A stretch of 64,000 nt of DNA from Limimaricola sp027213785 (GTDB lineage: Bacteria > Pseudomonadota > Alphaproteobacteria > Rhodobacterales > Rhodobacteraceae). The stretch is from contig NZ_CP193759.1 in NCBI RefSeq assembly GCF_050847355.1, forward strand, positions 265,296-329,295, in the 5' to 3' direction. The notes below the pieces were generated by a model that had not been told where the DNA came from, did not search any database, and saw only the letters and a list, made by a program, of their open reading frames with translations. This document shows positions 18,187 through 26,699 of the stretch, in pieces. Every line of letters starts with the position of its first letter. Positions within the stretch are counted from its first letter, which is position 1. A program made the position numbers and the translations under genes.

Positions 18187-18326
18187 GCCATCCCCCGGCC
18201 GGGCTCTTGCGCGGCCTTGCGCGTGTTGCGGCAAGGGCCGCCCTGTCGGCACCGCCGGTTCGCGCAACGGGGCGCACGACCCGGAGGGGGCATGATGCGC
18301 GCTTCATCGGGACGATTGCAGGTCAT
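18183..18326 (-). CDS. 47-residue Cys/Arg-rich small ORF, coupled to SDR A
   Basis: Small ORF with an unusually strong AAGGAGGAG Shine-Dalgarno about 8 bases before its ATG. It has four cysteines (one at position 3; CANRRC; PCRN) and many arginines. Its TGA overlaps the ATG of the SDR by 4 bases, the same coupling that links the two SDR genes. No family recognised; it could be a zinc-binding small protein or a translated leader. Base composition fits coding but the length is too short to be sure. Confidence 0.5.
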   Translation of the reverse strand: MTCNRPDEARIMPPPGRAPRCANRRCRQGGPCRNTRKAAQEPGRGMA

Positions 18327-18527
18327 GACCGGTTCTCCTCCTTCGCCATGGGCCTGCGAGCCGAACCGCAGAGCGGGAACGCGGTTCCGCGTCGGGACGG
18401 TACCGCGCAAAACCCCAGCCTCCCGGCGAGGGTCATGCCCGAGGCGCGTGCTCGCCTCAGAGCCGTCCCACGGTGTTGTGAGCCAGCGGCGCTGGACAGC
18501 CACGCCGGGCGGCCGATGATTTAACGC

Positions 18528-19505
18528 ATGACGACACGCCGCACATTCCTTCTCGCCGGCGGCGCGGCGCTGGCCGCGCCGGGGCTCGTTCGCGCGCAAC
18601 CGGGCGAACTGCGATCCATCATCCAGGGCATGCCACAGCTCCACTCGCTGCAGATCGCGCGCGGCGCCGATGTCGTCTTTGCCGAGGCCCCGAGGGGCGG
18701 CGGTCTCGACGCCTTTGCCAACATCAAGTCCTGCTCGAAGAGCATCGTCGCCCTGCTGCTCGGCGTGGCGATCGATCGCGGCGAGGTGCCGTCGGTGACC
18801 GCGACGCTCGATCAGGTGGCGCCCGGCATCGTGCCGCCGGACGCGACCGAGGGGGTGGCCGATATCACGATGGAGGACCTCGTGACGCTGCGCGCCGGGC
18901 TGGAGCGCACCTCGGGCGCGAATTACGGCGAGTGGATCAATTCCGGAAACTGGCTGGCGGACGCGATGACCCGTCCGATGGTCGCCCGACCGGGAACCCG
19001 GATGCTGTATTCCACCGGGTCGACGCATATCCTCGGCGCCGCCCTCGCCGAGGCGACCGGTCGGTCCCTCCTCCAACAGTCGCGCGACCGGATCGGAACG
19101 CCCCTCGGCATCGAGATCCCGCCATGGACCCGCGATCCGCAAGGCTTCTATCTGGGCGGAAACGAGATGGCGCTGCGTCCGCGGGACATGTTGAAGATCG
19201 CGATGCTCCTGCGTGACGAAGGGCGCCATGACGGCAGGCGGGTCATCCCCGAGGGCTGGATCGCGGCCTCGACCGAACCGCGCGCCCGCTCGCCCTGGTC
19301 GGGGCTGTCCTATGGCTATGGCTGGTTCCTCTCGCCATCGGGCTACGTGCTCGGGCGCGGCTACGGGGGCCAGATCATCGCGGCCCATCCGAGCCGGGAT
19401 CTGGCCGTGGCGATCACGTCGGACCCGACCCTTCCGGCCCGATCCGACGGCTATTTCGGACGGCTGATGCGGCTTCTCGACGGACCGGTTCTGGAGGCCG
19501 CATAG
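18528..19505 (+). CDS. exported serine hydrolase, class C beta-lactamase family
   Basis: 325 residues. A Tat-like signal (TTRRTFLLAGGAALAAPG) directs export. The nucleophile motif SCSK lies in IKSCSKSIVALLLG (about 64-75), with the YST tyrosine motif in MLYSTGSTH (about 160). The fold family includes penicillin-binding proteins, esterases and 6-aminohexanoate hydrolases (EstB/NylB type); the conserved GYGWFLS and AAHPSRDLAVAI match it. Probably an esterase or amidase, not a resistance enzyme. Divergent from the SDR unit. Confidence 0.82.
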   Translation: MTTRRTFLLAGGAALAAPGLVRAQPGELRSIIQGMPQLHSLQIARGADVVFAEAPRGGGLDAFANIKSCSKSIVALLLGVAIDRGEVPSVTATLDQVAPGIVPPDATEGVADITMEDLVTLRAGLERTSGANYGEWINSGNWLADAMTRPMVARPGTRMLYSTGSTHILGAALAEATGRSLLQQSRDRIGTPLGIEIPPWTRDPQGFYLGGNEMALRPRDMLKIAMLLRDEGRHDGRRVIPEGWIAASTEPRARSPWSGLSYGYGWFLSPSGYVLGRGYGGQIIAAHPSRDLAVAITSDPTLPARSDGYFGRLMRLLDGPVLEAA

Positions 19506-19710
19506 GCCGATCGACATGCGCCTGAGAGCCATTCGTCCAATCGGGGGCGAGCGTTTCGTGGCGGCCCGAATAGGCAGAAGTCCCCGCATGCCCGCATTCC
19601 GGGCGTCGCGGCACGCCCCATCCGGACAAAGCCATATACGGGTAGGTAGGGCGCATTGCATGAGAATAGGTCAGCCCGAATTGCCCCATTCCCGCCACAA
19701 ACGGATCGGA

Positions 19711-19726
19711 GTTGGAGGCATCCAAC
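19711..19726. promoter_or_regulatory. GTTGGA/TCCAAC inverted repeat before small gene
   Basis: GTTGGA (19711-19716) and TCCAAC (19721-19726) flank four bases, 23 bases before the start of the small secreted protein. Could be an operator or a 5' hairpin. Confidence 0.3.
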
Positions 19727-19748
19727 TTGCAACAAACGGTCCACCGCT

Positions 19749-19964
19749 ATGAAGAATTCTAGCTTCTCCAAACCCGCCATCGCCGTTCTCGCCTTCGCTG
19801 GCGCGATGATGGCCGTCGTCTCTCTGATCGACATGACCAAGGCAGAGGCCCGGGCCTCGGCCGAGGAGTCCTCGTTCAAATGGACCACGGTGGAGATCGA
19901 CGGAGAAACCGTCTCGGTCATGGTCCGCAAGGATGCTCTCGCGCCGAACGAAAGCCTGAGCTGA
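19749..19964 (+). CDS. small exported or membrane-anchored hypothetical protein
   Basis: 71 residues. The N-terminus has Lys followed by a hydrophobic helix (PAIAVLAFAGAMMAVVSLI, about 9-27) and an AEARA segment that could be a cleavage site; the rest (about 36-71) is polar. No family recognised. No good Shine-Dalgarno precedes the ATG at 19749; the frame is open back to 19656. A GC hairpin follows the stop, which supports a real gene. Confidence 0.5.
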   Translation: MKNSSFSKPAIAVLAFAGAMMAVVSLIDMTKAEARASAEESSFKWTTVEIDGETVSVMVRKDALAPNESLS

Positions 19965-19986
19965 CACCGGACCGAATGACCATTCC

Positions 19987-20012
19987 GGCGGCGCATCTTC
20001 GGAAGCGCCGCC
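19987..20012 (+). terminator. hairpin after small hypothetical gene
   Basis: GGCGGCGC (19987-19994) pairs with GCGCCGCC (20005-20012) around a 10-base loop. It starts 22 bases after the stop. No T-run follows. Confidence 0.5.
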
Positions 20013-20674
20013 GATTGGCTTGAGCGGGCACCGCCTCCCTTTGAGAGGCGAAAATGCCCCAAGCTAGGGGCTCACAAGTGATGCAGCGTTTCGAGACCTA
20101 CCTGCTTTCGATCCATGCTTCTCGACGGCGAGCGCAGGAATTTATCGTCCGGTAGCACGAGGTTTCTCGGTCGCCGCCGGACCGGTTGCAATGCGCCATT
20201 GACTTCGGAATGCCGCCAACTAAAGCCGGAAGGGACCTGCTGTTGGAACGCTCGTCGCTTTCCGGTCAAGCATCATGCCGGCCTCTTTCATCGCAATGTC
20301 GTCGCATCTGGCTTCCCCGAAGGTAAAGCCTGACCGGCGCGTCACGGACAAAAGAAGTGCCGCTTCGAGGCAGCCACTGACCTGCATGAATTTCTGCAAC
20401 GCGGGATCGTAGCGATATCGGGCGAAATGGCCGAGGCGTGAAAATATGCGCCGGTCCATGGCCAGCCGATGACGGCAGGCAGGATCGGGGTCATGGCCCC
20501 CGAAACGACGATCGGGCAGCTCCGCCGCGAATAGCATCAGACGCCCGCGGAAGAAAAACCTCTGCGATTTCAGTCGAGCACCCGGACGGCCAAGACGGCA
20601 TTGGATCGGGCGGCCCCGATCACCGGGGTCGTTGTGATCCGGCGATGCGCATGGCGCACCGCCGGGATCATATC
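20013..20674. other. gene-poor region downstream of the H-NS gene
   Basis: About 660 bases. Short open frames on both strands give no recognisable protein and no Shine-Dalgarno stands out. Base composition is more even than in neighbouring operons. It may be degraded coding sequence, but I cannot name a parent. Confidence 0.4.
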
Positions 20675-21001
20675 TTACCGAGCGATCAAAAGGTCATCGA
20701 GGGACTTGTTCGCCGCCAGCGCATCCTTGACCCACTGCGGCTGGCGTCCGCGTCCGCTCCAGGTCTGGTCTTGATCATCGGGGTTGCGGTATTTCGGCGG
20801 GTTGATCGACTTGGCGGATTTCCCGGCCGACATTCCGACGAGATCCTTCAGCGAATATCCCGCGGATTTGGCCGCGGCTTCCGCGGCCGCGAGCGCTTCC
20901 TGCCGACGGCGGGTCTCGTAATTCTGAATCGCCGCGGCGGTCTCCTTGTGAAGCTTCTTCAGCTCGTCGAGATCAAGATCGCTCAGGTCGAAGTCGTTCA
21001 T
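20675..21001 (-). CDS. H-NS family nucleoid protein (HvrA-like)
   Basis: 108 residues. The N-terminal half (LDELKKLHKETAAAIQNYE) is a coiled-coil oligomerisation region; the C-terminal half carries the H-NS DNA-binding core PPKYRNPDDQDQTWSGRGRQ (about 66-85). Proteins of this kind (HvrA, Spb) silence or tune AT-rich and photosynthesis or nitrogen genes in Rhodobacter relatives. The ATG at 21001 has GGAAGA upstream; a longer form from 21019 is possible. It lies in the most AT-rich part of the window and may control it. Plasmid-borne H-NS copies often reduce the cost of acquired DNA (known for other plasmids; inferred here). Confidence 0.9.
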   Translation of the reverse strand: MNDFDLSDLDLDELKKLHKETAAAIQNYETRRRQEALAAAEAAAKSAGYSLKDLVGMSAGKSAKSINPPKYRNPDDQDQTWSGRGRQPQWVKDALAANKSLDDLLIAR

Positions 21002-21823
21002 TTTATGTCTTCCAAACATGGCATTGCTGCTCCGGCGTTAGCCTTCGACTGAGGTATTATCCATCCAAAATCGAATCCGAACCATAGATTTTCTCGGTGT
21101 TATGCCAATTATCACACGTTCGAGATACGCAAGGATGAGGCTACGACCGATATATTCAACTTCAGGTTGGCAGCATCTTTCATTTCTGTCTTAGGGGTGA
21201 GCATCGGCGGAAGTACCGCTCGGGCCGGAGATCTTCGGGCCCTTTCGGATGGCCGGGACAGGGATTTCGATATGAGAAGGCCACGTAATGCCTGTGGAGA
21301 CGTTAACTTCGAGCACGCCTTTTCTGGGACTCATGATTATCGGTGGCGATGCGGATCAAGAGGCGGCGGCTGACATATCCCCTACGGCAAGCGCCTCGGC
21401 GACACGCGCAATAAACGCAAAGGGTTTCATAACCTGCCGATGAGATGCGCTTGAATATGCGTTGAACAAATCGACATCATTGCCAAGGCAATATGGCGGG
21501 GCGTCCCGATCATCGCCCATGGCCCGTAATGGCGCGCCTCTCGAGCAATGAGCCGCCCGTCGTCCATCGGCTTTCAGCGGCCGGGTTCGTCCCTTCCGCT
21601 ACGCGCGGCCGATCCCGCAAATGCCGTGCACGCCATGTCGGGCATTCCCTCCCCGGCGAAGAGCCCTCGGACCGCAGGCGCCGAATTGCGCCACACCGGA
21701 AAGCGCCGGTCCGGCACGGTGGACCGCCCTGACATGGCCAAGATGCTCGGTGACGGGCCCGGCCATCGGCCCGGGGAGGCCCGGATCAAGGCAGGGCGGG
21801 CCGATCAGTTCATTGGCCGGAGA
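21002..21823. other. AT-richer gene-poor region upstream of the H-NS gene
   Basis: About 820 bases, with the H-NS promoter in its left part. An open frame at 21167-21373 (plus, TTG start) encodes a possible signal peptide (ASFISVLGVSIGGSTARA) and a short basic tail; I do not call it a gene. An imperfectly related palindrome ATTGCC-AA-GGCAAT sits at 21479-21492, with different spacing from the TTGCCA-NN-TGGCAA family. Confidence 0.35.
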
Positions 21824-22006
21824 TCACAGACAATGGCTCAGGGCCAGCGCGCAGATGATCGCCAGACCGAGCACCATGAGATTGGCCCCCGCATCGCGAT
21901 CGGCCCAGAGCCTGTCCCATACCCGGGTCAGCCCCAACCAGAGGATCGGGATCGACAGGAAAGCCCAGACGCCGACGCCGACATAATCGTAAAAATCTAC
22001 TGACAC
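21824..22006 (-). CDS. 60-residue two-helix membrane protein
   Basis: The chain has a short polar start (SVDFYDYVG), helix 1 (VGVWAFLSIPILWLGL, about 11-26), a charged loop (RVWDRLWADRDAGAN) and helix 2 (LMVLGLAIICALALS). The GTG at 22004-22006 is chosen because it gives a compact protein and has GAGG upstream; the frame is open far upstream but that part is not protein-like. No family recognised. Confidence 0.45.
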   Translation of the reverse strand: MSVDFYDYVGVGVWAFLSIPILWLGLTRVWDRLWADRDAGANLMVLGLAIICALALSHCL

Positions 22007-22613
22007 TTGCGTATACCTCGGAATACCGGGTCTACGTGCCGACGAAATGCGGCAATCTGAAGAGGGAACCAGGCGGCTTGCTGACATTTTTCGGCAAATG
22101 GAATGCGCCCTCGGCCAAATCAAGGCGATATCGCCTTGATCGATCTCCCTCACGCTTTTTCTCTTGATCTCAGTCGGTTGGGGTGAGGCCACCCCTGCGG
22201 GATCGCGCGCGTGATCTACACCGAGCAGGACATCGGTGGCGTCACTCGGATCACGGACGCGGCAATCTCGACCGACCCGCTCAGCCACGCGCCCAGTCCC
22301 GTGACGCTGGCGAGAGCGCGTGCGCGTGCGCATATTGGCACGATTGCCGGGCACGCGCATGACGGCTCCTACGGGTGGTCAACAACGCTGATGATCAGGA
22401 AGTGCCACGACCCCGAGACGGCCGCGTCGATACCATGCTTTGCTTGCCGGATCGCGGCTCGACGATCTGTTCGGCTCTCCTATCGCGAGGCTGGTTATAC
22501 GAAGCGGAAGGAAGGCGGCAGCCGCCCCTGTCCTCGCATACACAACCCGTCAAAGTCGGGATGGACGGGCAGTTGCCCCGGCCCCGGCCCCGGCGACAAC
22601 GATGGCCGGCGGC
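22007..22613. other. intergenic region left of the GntR gene
   Basis: About 600 bases between the small membrane gene and the end of the large minus-strand operon. I see no supported gene; open frames are Arg-rich shadows. It should hold the promoter of the small membrane gene. Confidence 0.35.
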
Positions 22614-23306
22614 TCAACCGACCTTGAGCTCGGCCTCGTGGCGGCGCTGCCGCAGCATGGCGCTCGACACCGTGACAAGGTGGCGCTCCATCTCGGCGGC
22701 CGCTTCGGCGGGGCGGCGCGCGGCGATGTGCTCGAACAGCGCCTCGTGCTGCTGGCCGAGCAACAGGATGCGGTCGGGCGACAGCGCCTCGCGGCGGCGC
22801 TCGGTCCACTGGGCATGCCGCCGCACCGAGCGGATCGTCTGGTGGATCGCGAGGATCAGCGGGTTGTGCGCCAGCTCGGCGATCTTGAAGTGAAAGATGT
22901 CGTCGGCGGTCTCGTAGCCGCGCGCATCGTCGGGTGACAGCGTGGCGCGCATCAGCCGCTCCAGCACCACCAGCTCGTCGGCGGTGGCGCGTTGCGCGGC
23001 CAGCGCCGCGAGGGCGGGCTCGATCTCGAGCCGGACTTCCATGAGGTTGTGCGGCGTCACCTGCCGGACCAGCATGTCGAGGCTCGCCCCCGCCGGCGGC
23101 GGCGCGGCGAAGGTGCCCTGCCCCTGCCGCCGGAAGATCGTGCCCTCGGCCTCCAGCACGTCGAGCAGCCGGCGCAGGCGCGCCCGCCCCAGCCCCAGCG
23201 CCTCGGCGAGCTGCCGCTCCGGCAGCACCCGACCGTTCGAGAGCAGGCTCTCGTCGCTGAGCCCGGCGCGCAGCCGTTCGAGAATGTCTTCGTCGCTACG
23301 GTCCAT
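22614..23306 (-). CDS. GntR (FadR-type) transcriptional regulator
   Basis: 230 residues. Winged-helix DNA-binding domain (about 1-70, LPERQLAEALGLGRARLRRL) and a C-terminal FCD ligand domain (about 85-215) with the helical pattern MEVRLEIEPALAALAA and HFKIAELAHNPLILAIHQ, which carries the His/Asp metal-binding residues of the FCD family. It is the last gene of the nine-gene operon; its ATG overlaps the TauE stop by one base. Probably the local repressor, sensing a product of the imported substrate. The ACCAAT-N5-ATTGGT dyad at 32293-32309 is a candidate target. Confidence 0.85.
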   Translation of the reverse strand: MDRSDEDILERLRAGLSDESLLSNGRVLPERQLAEALGLGRARLRRLLDVLEAEGTIFRRQGQGTFAAPPPAGASLDMLVRQVTPHNLMEVRLEIEPALAALAAQRATADELVVLERLMRATLSPDDARGYETADDIFHFKIAELAHNPLILAIHQTIRSVRRHAQWTERRREALSPDRILLLGQQHEALFEHIAARRPAEAAAEMERHLVTVSSAMLRQRRHEAELKVG

Positions 23307-24139
23307 CACGCCACCCCCATCGCCCCCACAAGATCCCAAAGCATGCGCCCAGAGGTCAAGGCCAGGAACAGGCCGAAGCTGAGCCGCAGCGCGCGCTGCG
23401 GGATCGCATGCGCGAGCCGGACGCCCACCCCCGCGAAGCTGGTGGTCAGCGGGATAATCACCGCCACCGCGACGAGGTTGACGTAGCCCACCGAGAAGGG
23501 CGGCAGCCCCTCGGTGCCAAGCCCGGTGAGCATGTAGATGACCGCCCCCGGCAGGCCGATCACGAAGCCGATCGCGGCCGAGGTCCCGACCGCCCGGCGG
23601 ATGTCGTAGCCGAGGAAGTTCAGCAGCGGCACGCAGACCGTGCCGCCGCCGATGCCCATCATCGAGGAGACGGTCCCGGCGAAGACGCCGAAGCCCGCCC
23701 AAGCCGGCTTGGAGAACCCCTTGGGGGTGATCTCGCCATTGCGACCGCGCAGCACCATGTCGGCGGCCACCGCCGCCGCCACCAGTGCGAAGACGGCGAT
23801 CATGATCCGCCCGTCGATCAACCCGCCGGTGAAGCTGCCCAGCACCACGCCGACGAGGATCGACGGGGCCCAGAGCCGTAGCAGCGCGCCGTCGATCGCA
23901 CCCTTCTTGTGGTGCCCCCAGGCCGAGGAGACCGAGGTGAAGACGATGGTGGCGAGCGAGGTGCCGACCGCCAGCTGCATGGTCAGCCCGGGCTCCATGC
24001 CGGTCAGCGACAGCGCGAAATAAAGCGCGGGCACGATGACGATGCCGCCGCCGACGCCCAAGAGACCGGCGAGGATGCCGCCGGCGACCCCCGCCGCCAC
24101 CGCGACGCCCAGAAGCGTGAGGATGGTCCCGAGATCCAT
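23306..24139 (-). CDS. TauE/SafE family sulfite/organosulfonate exporter
   Basis: 277-residue inner-membrane protein, about eight helices, with two related halves: GGILAGLLGVGGGIVIVPAL near residue 20 and GTVSSMMGIGGGTVCVPLL near 155. These glycine-rich repeats define the TauE/SafE family. Members export sulfite, sulfoacetate or related anions after breakdown of sulfur compounds. Its position in an operon with a gamma-glutamyltransferase-like enzyme suggests a sulfur-containing substrate such as glutathione or a taurine/cysteine conjugate (inference). Confidence 0.85.
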   Translation of the reverse strand: MDLGTILTLLGVAVAAGVAGGILAGLLGVGGGIVIVPALYFALSLTGMEPGLTMQLAVGTSLATIVFTSVSSAWGHHKKGAIDGALLRLWAPSILVGVVLGSFTGGLIDGRIMIAVFALVAAAVAADMVLRGRNGEITPKGFSKPAWAGFGVFAGTVSSMMGIGGGTVCVPLLNFLGYDIRRAVGTSAAIGFVIGLPGAVIYMLTGLGTEGLPPFSVGYVNLVAVAVIIPLTTSFAGVGVRLAHAIPQRALRLSFGLFLALTSGRMLWDLVGAMGVA

Positions 24140-24140
24140 G

Positions 24141-24890
24141 TCAGGTGCCCGTTTCGGTCGCGCGGGACCGCGAGGCGCGGCCCTCGGCGGCGCGGCGCGC
24201 CTCGGCCTCGGTGATGGCGCGGTCGATCGGGGCGCGATCCGGGAGGCCCGAGAAGTTCTCGGCGGTCGGCAGCGCCTCGGCCACGTGCAGATAACGCTCG
24301 CCCGCCACGTCGAGCAGGCGGCGCAGCTCGGAGAGCGGGTCCGCATCGTCATCGACCCTGAGCGAGAGATAGGGGTAGTCCTGGCCGCGATGCACCGTGA
24401 GCCCGGCCGCCTGCCGGCCCCTCTTGTCGCCGCCCGCGGCCTCGCCCGCCTCCATCGCCGCCAAAAGCCGCTCGGCCATGCTGCCATCGGCGCGCAGATA
24501 GGCCGAGAAGCAGGCCTCGATCACCTCGCCCGAGACCAGCATGTTGCCCGCCACCGAATGCCGCGCCCCGACCAGATGCCCGGCCCAGTCGACGCAATCC
24601 GCCCCGGTATGGGCGGCGAAGCGGCCCTGCGTGTCCATCATGTGGCACTGGCGGATCGCGCGGCCCTCGTCGCGCGCCACCAGATCCGCGAGCACCGTCT
24701 CGGCGCTCTCGCCGCCAGCGAGCCGCGCGCGTCCCTCGACGCCCCAGATCGGGTTGACGAAAGCCTGCGTGGCGACGGCGCAGCGCGCGCCCAGATAGGG
24801 CACGGCGGCGCCGCAGGCGAAGAAGCGCGAGGCGACCGCGACGCCGATTTCGTCGGTGCGGGGGTCATGCGCGATGATCGAATAGGTCAT
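24141..24890 (-). CDS. DUF1028 family Ntn-hydrolase-like protein
   Basis: 249 residues, whole length DUF1028: TYSIIAHDPRTDEIGVAVAS at the N-terminus, then ATQAFVNPIWG and ARHSVAGNMLV. The family resembles N-terminal nucleophile hydrolases and is often beside peptidases, amidases or gamma-glutamyltransferases, as here. Enzymatic activity is not established. The start codon is 2 bases from the stop of the upstream gene and the stop is 1 base from the exporter start. Confidence 0.85.
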   Translation of the reverse strand: MTYSIIAHDPRTDEIGVAVASRFFACGAAVPYLGARCAVATQAFVNPIWGVEGRARLAGGESAETVLADLVARDEGRAIRQCHMMDTQGRFAAHTGADCVDWAGHLVGARHSVAGNMLVSGEVIEACFSAYLRADGSMAERLLAAMEAGEAAGGDKRGRQAAGLTVHRGQDYPYLSLRVDDDADPLSELRRLLDVAGERYLHVAEALPTAENFSGLPDRAPIDRAITEAEARRAAEGRASRSRATETGT

Positions 24891-24892
24891 GC

Positions 24893-26677
24893 TCAGCGCC
24901 CCACCGCATAGGCCTGCATCAGGCGCGGCGTGGCGGCGGCGCGCAGCAGCCCGTCGGGCTCGCGCAGCGCCGCCGTCAGACGCCCGACGCTCCAGGGCTC
25001 GGCCACCGTCACCTCGTGGCCGCGCGCGCGCAGTTCCGCGATGGTCGCCTCGCCGACCGAGGGCTCGATCATCATCTCGCCGGGCTTGCATTCGCGCGGG
25101 TAGAACGAGCCCTGGAAATGCATCGAGTGGAACAGGGCCGCGTCCATGCCCGCCTGCAGGTCGAGACCGTGATGCACGAAGCGCAGGAACCACACCAGCT
25201 GCCACTGGTCCTGCTGATCGCCGCCGGGCGTGCCGAAGACGAGGCCGCGCCCGTCCTTCTCCGCGAGCGTCGGCGTCAGCGTGGTGCGCGGCCGGCGGCC
25301 CGGGGCGAGCGAGGTGGGCAGCCCCTCGTCGAGCCAGAACATCTGGGCCCGGGAATTGAGCGGAAAGCCAAGGCCGGGGATGACGGGCGAGCTTTGCAGC
25401 CAGCCGCCCGAGGGGGTCGCGGCCACCATGTTGCCCCAGCGGTCGATCACGTCGAGATGCACCGTGTCGCCGCGCTTTTCCGACAGATGCGCCATGGTCG
25501 GCTCCTGCGGCGCGGCGTCGGGGTTGCGGTCGAAGTCGCGGCCCGCGCGCTCGATCGCGGCATCGGCGAGGTGCTCGAAGCCCGGCACCCGGCCCGGCCG
25601 CTGCTCGGTCGAGGCGGTGCCCGAGATCAGCTTGGCGCGCTCGGCGCCGTATTGGTCCGAGAGCAGCGTCGCGAGCGGGATGTCGCTGTGCCGGGGGTCG
25701 CCGTAATAGGCCTCGCGATCGGCATAGGCGAGCTTCATCGCCTCGATCACGGTGTGCACGAAGTCCGGCCCGTTCGGGTCCATCGCCGCGAGGTCGAAAT
25801 TCTTCAGGATCGACAGCGCCTGCAACAGCACCGGCCCCTGCCCCCACGGGCCGGTCTTGTGCACGGTCCAGCCGTGGTAGTCGATCGAGACCGGCGCCTC
25901 GTAGCTGGCGCGCCAGCCCGCCATGTCGTCCCGGCTCAGCACGCCGCGATTGCGGCGCTCCGAGACGTCGTGCACCTCGGCGTCCTCGAGGTAGTCGGCG
26001 ATCGCCTCGGCCACGAAACCCTCGGCCCACAGCTCGCGCGCGGCGTCGATCCGCGCCTCGCGGGTCGCGCCCTCGGCTTGGCTCAGCCGCTCGTAGGTGG
26101 CGGCGAGGTCGGGGTTGCGGAACAGCTCATGCGCCTGCGGTGCGCGGCCGCCCGGGGCCCAGACCGCGGCGGATGTCGGCCACTCGGCCTCGAAATACTC
26201 CACCAGCCCCTGCATCGTCGCCGCCACGCGCGGCAGCACCGGGTGGCCGTCGCGGGCATAGCCGATGGCCGGGGCCATGATGTCGGCGATCTCCATGCTG
26301 CCGTGATCGCGCAGCATCAGCATCCAGCCGTCGAAGGCGCCCGGGATGACCGTCGCCAGAAGCCCGGTGCCCGGGATCAGGTCGAGGCCCTGCGCCTTGT
26401 AATGCTCGATCGTCGCGCCCGCCGGCGCCGGGCCCTGCCCGCAGATCACCTCCACCTTGCCGGTCGCGGCCGGGCGGAAGATCACCGGCAGGTCGCCCGC
26501 CGGGCCGTTCAGGTGCGGCTCGACCACCTGCAGCACGAGGCCGGTGGCGACGGCGGCGTCGAAGGCGTTGCCGCCGCGCTCGAGGATGCCCATGCCGACG
26601 GCGGAGGCGATCCAGTGGGTCGAGGCGACGGCGCCGAAGGTGCCGCGGATCTCGGGGCGGGTGGTGAAACCGGTCAT
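24893..26677 (-). CDS. gamma-glutamyltransferase family Ntn hydrolase (no signal peptide)
   Basis: 594-residue GGT-family enzyme. The N-terminal part has ASTHWIASAVGMGILERGGN and NAFDAAVATGLVL; the autocleavage point is the threonine in GDTVHLDVID near 405, which becomes the catalytic nucleophile of the small subunit. Downstream GGWLQSSPVIPGLGFPLNSR and the FGTPGGDQQDQW motif match the family. There is no signal peptide, so unlike E. coli Ggt the enzyme should act in the cytoplasm, on material imported by the ABC transporter of the same operon. The reaction would be hydrolysis of a gamma-glutamyl amide (inference). Confidence 0.87.
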   Translation of the reverse strand: MTGFTTRPEIRGTFGAVASTHWIASAVGMGILERGGNAFDAAVATGLVLQVVEPHLNGPAGDLPVIFRPAATGKVEVICGQGPAPAGATIEHYKAQGLDLIPGTGLLATVIPGAFDGWMLMLRDHGSMEIADIMAPAIGYARDGHPVLPRVAATMQGLVEYFEAEWPTSAAVWAPGGRAPQAHELFRNPDLAATYERLSQAEGATREARIDAARELWAEGFVAEAIADYLEDAEVHDVSERRNRGVLSRDDMAGWRASYEAPVSIDYHGWTVHKTGPWGQGPVLLQALSILKNFDLAAMDPNGPDFVHTVIEAMKLAYADREAYYGDPRHSDIPLATLLSDQYGAERAKLISGTASTEQRPGRVPGFEHLADAAIERAGRDFDRNPDAAPQEPTMAHLSEKRGDTVHLDVIDRWGNMVAATPSGGWLQSSPVIPGLGFPLNSRAQMFWLDEGLPTSLAPGRRPRTTLTPTLAEKDGRGLVFGTPGGDQQDQWQLVWFLRFVHHGLDLQAGMDAALFHSMHFQGSFYPRECKPGEMMIEPSVGEATIAELRARGHEVTVAEPWSVGRLTAALREPDGLLRAAATPRLMQAYAVGR

Positions 26678-26699
26678 TTGGTAACTCTTTTCTTGGTAT

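Noticed and set aside
18528..19505. Beta-lactamase resistance gene
   Set aside because: The SxxK and YST motifs fit the broad serine hydrolase family, and nothing indicates lactam specificity.
20115..20537. Open frames on both strands left of the H-NS gene
   Set aside because: No start signal and no recognisable protein features; overlapping frames cannot both be real.
21167..21373. 68-codon ORF with a possible signal peptide
   Set aside because: TTG start, weak ribosome site and no conserved features; left as an intergenic note.
21479..21492. ATTGCC-AA-GGCAAT as a sixth copy of the palindrome family
   Set aside because: The arm spacing differs (TTGCC-AA-GGCAA), so it does not match TTGCCA-NN-TGGCAA.
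22007..22360. Long upstream extension of the small membrane protein on the minus strand
   Set aside because: The extension is polar and Arg-rich, unlike the membrane part; the GTG at 22006 gives a compact protein.
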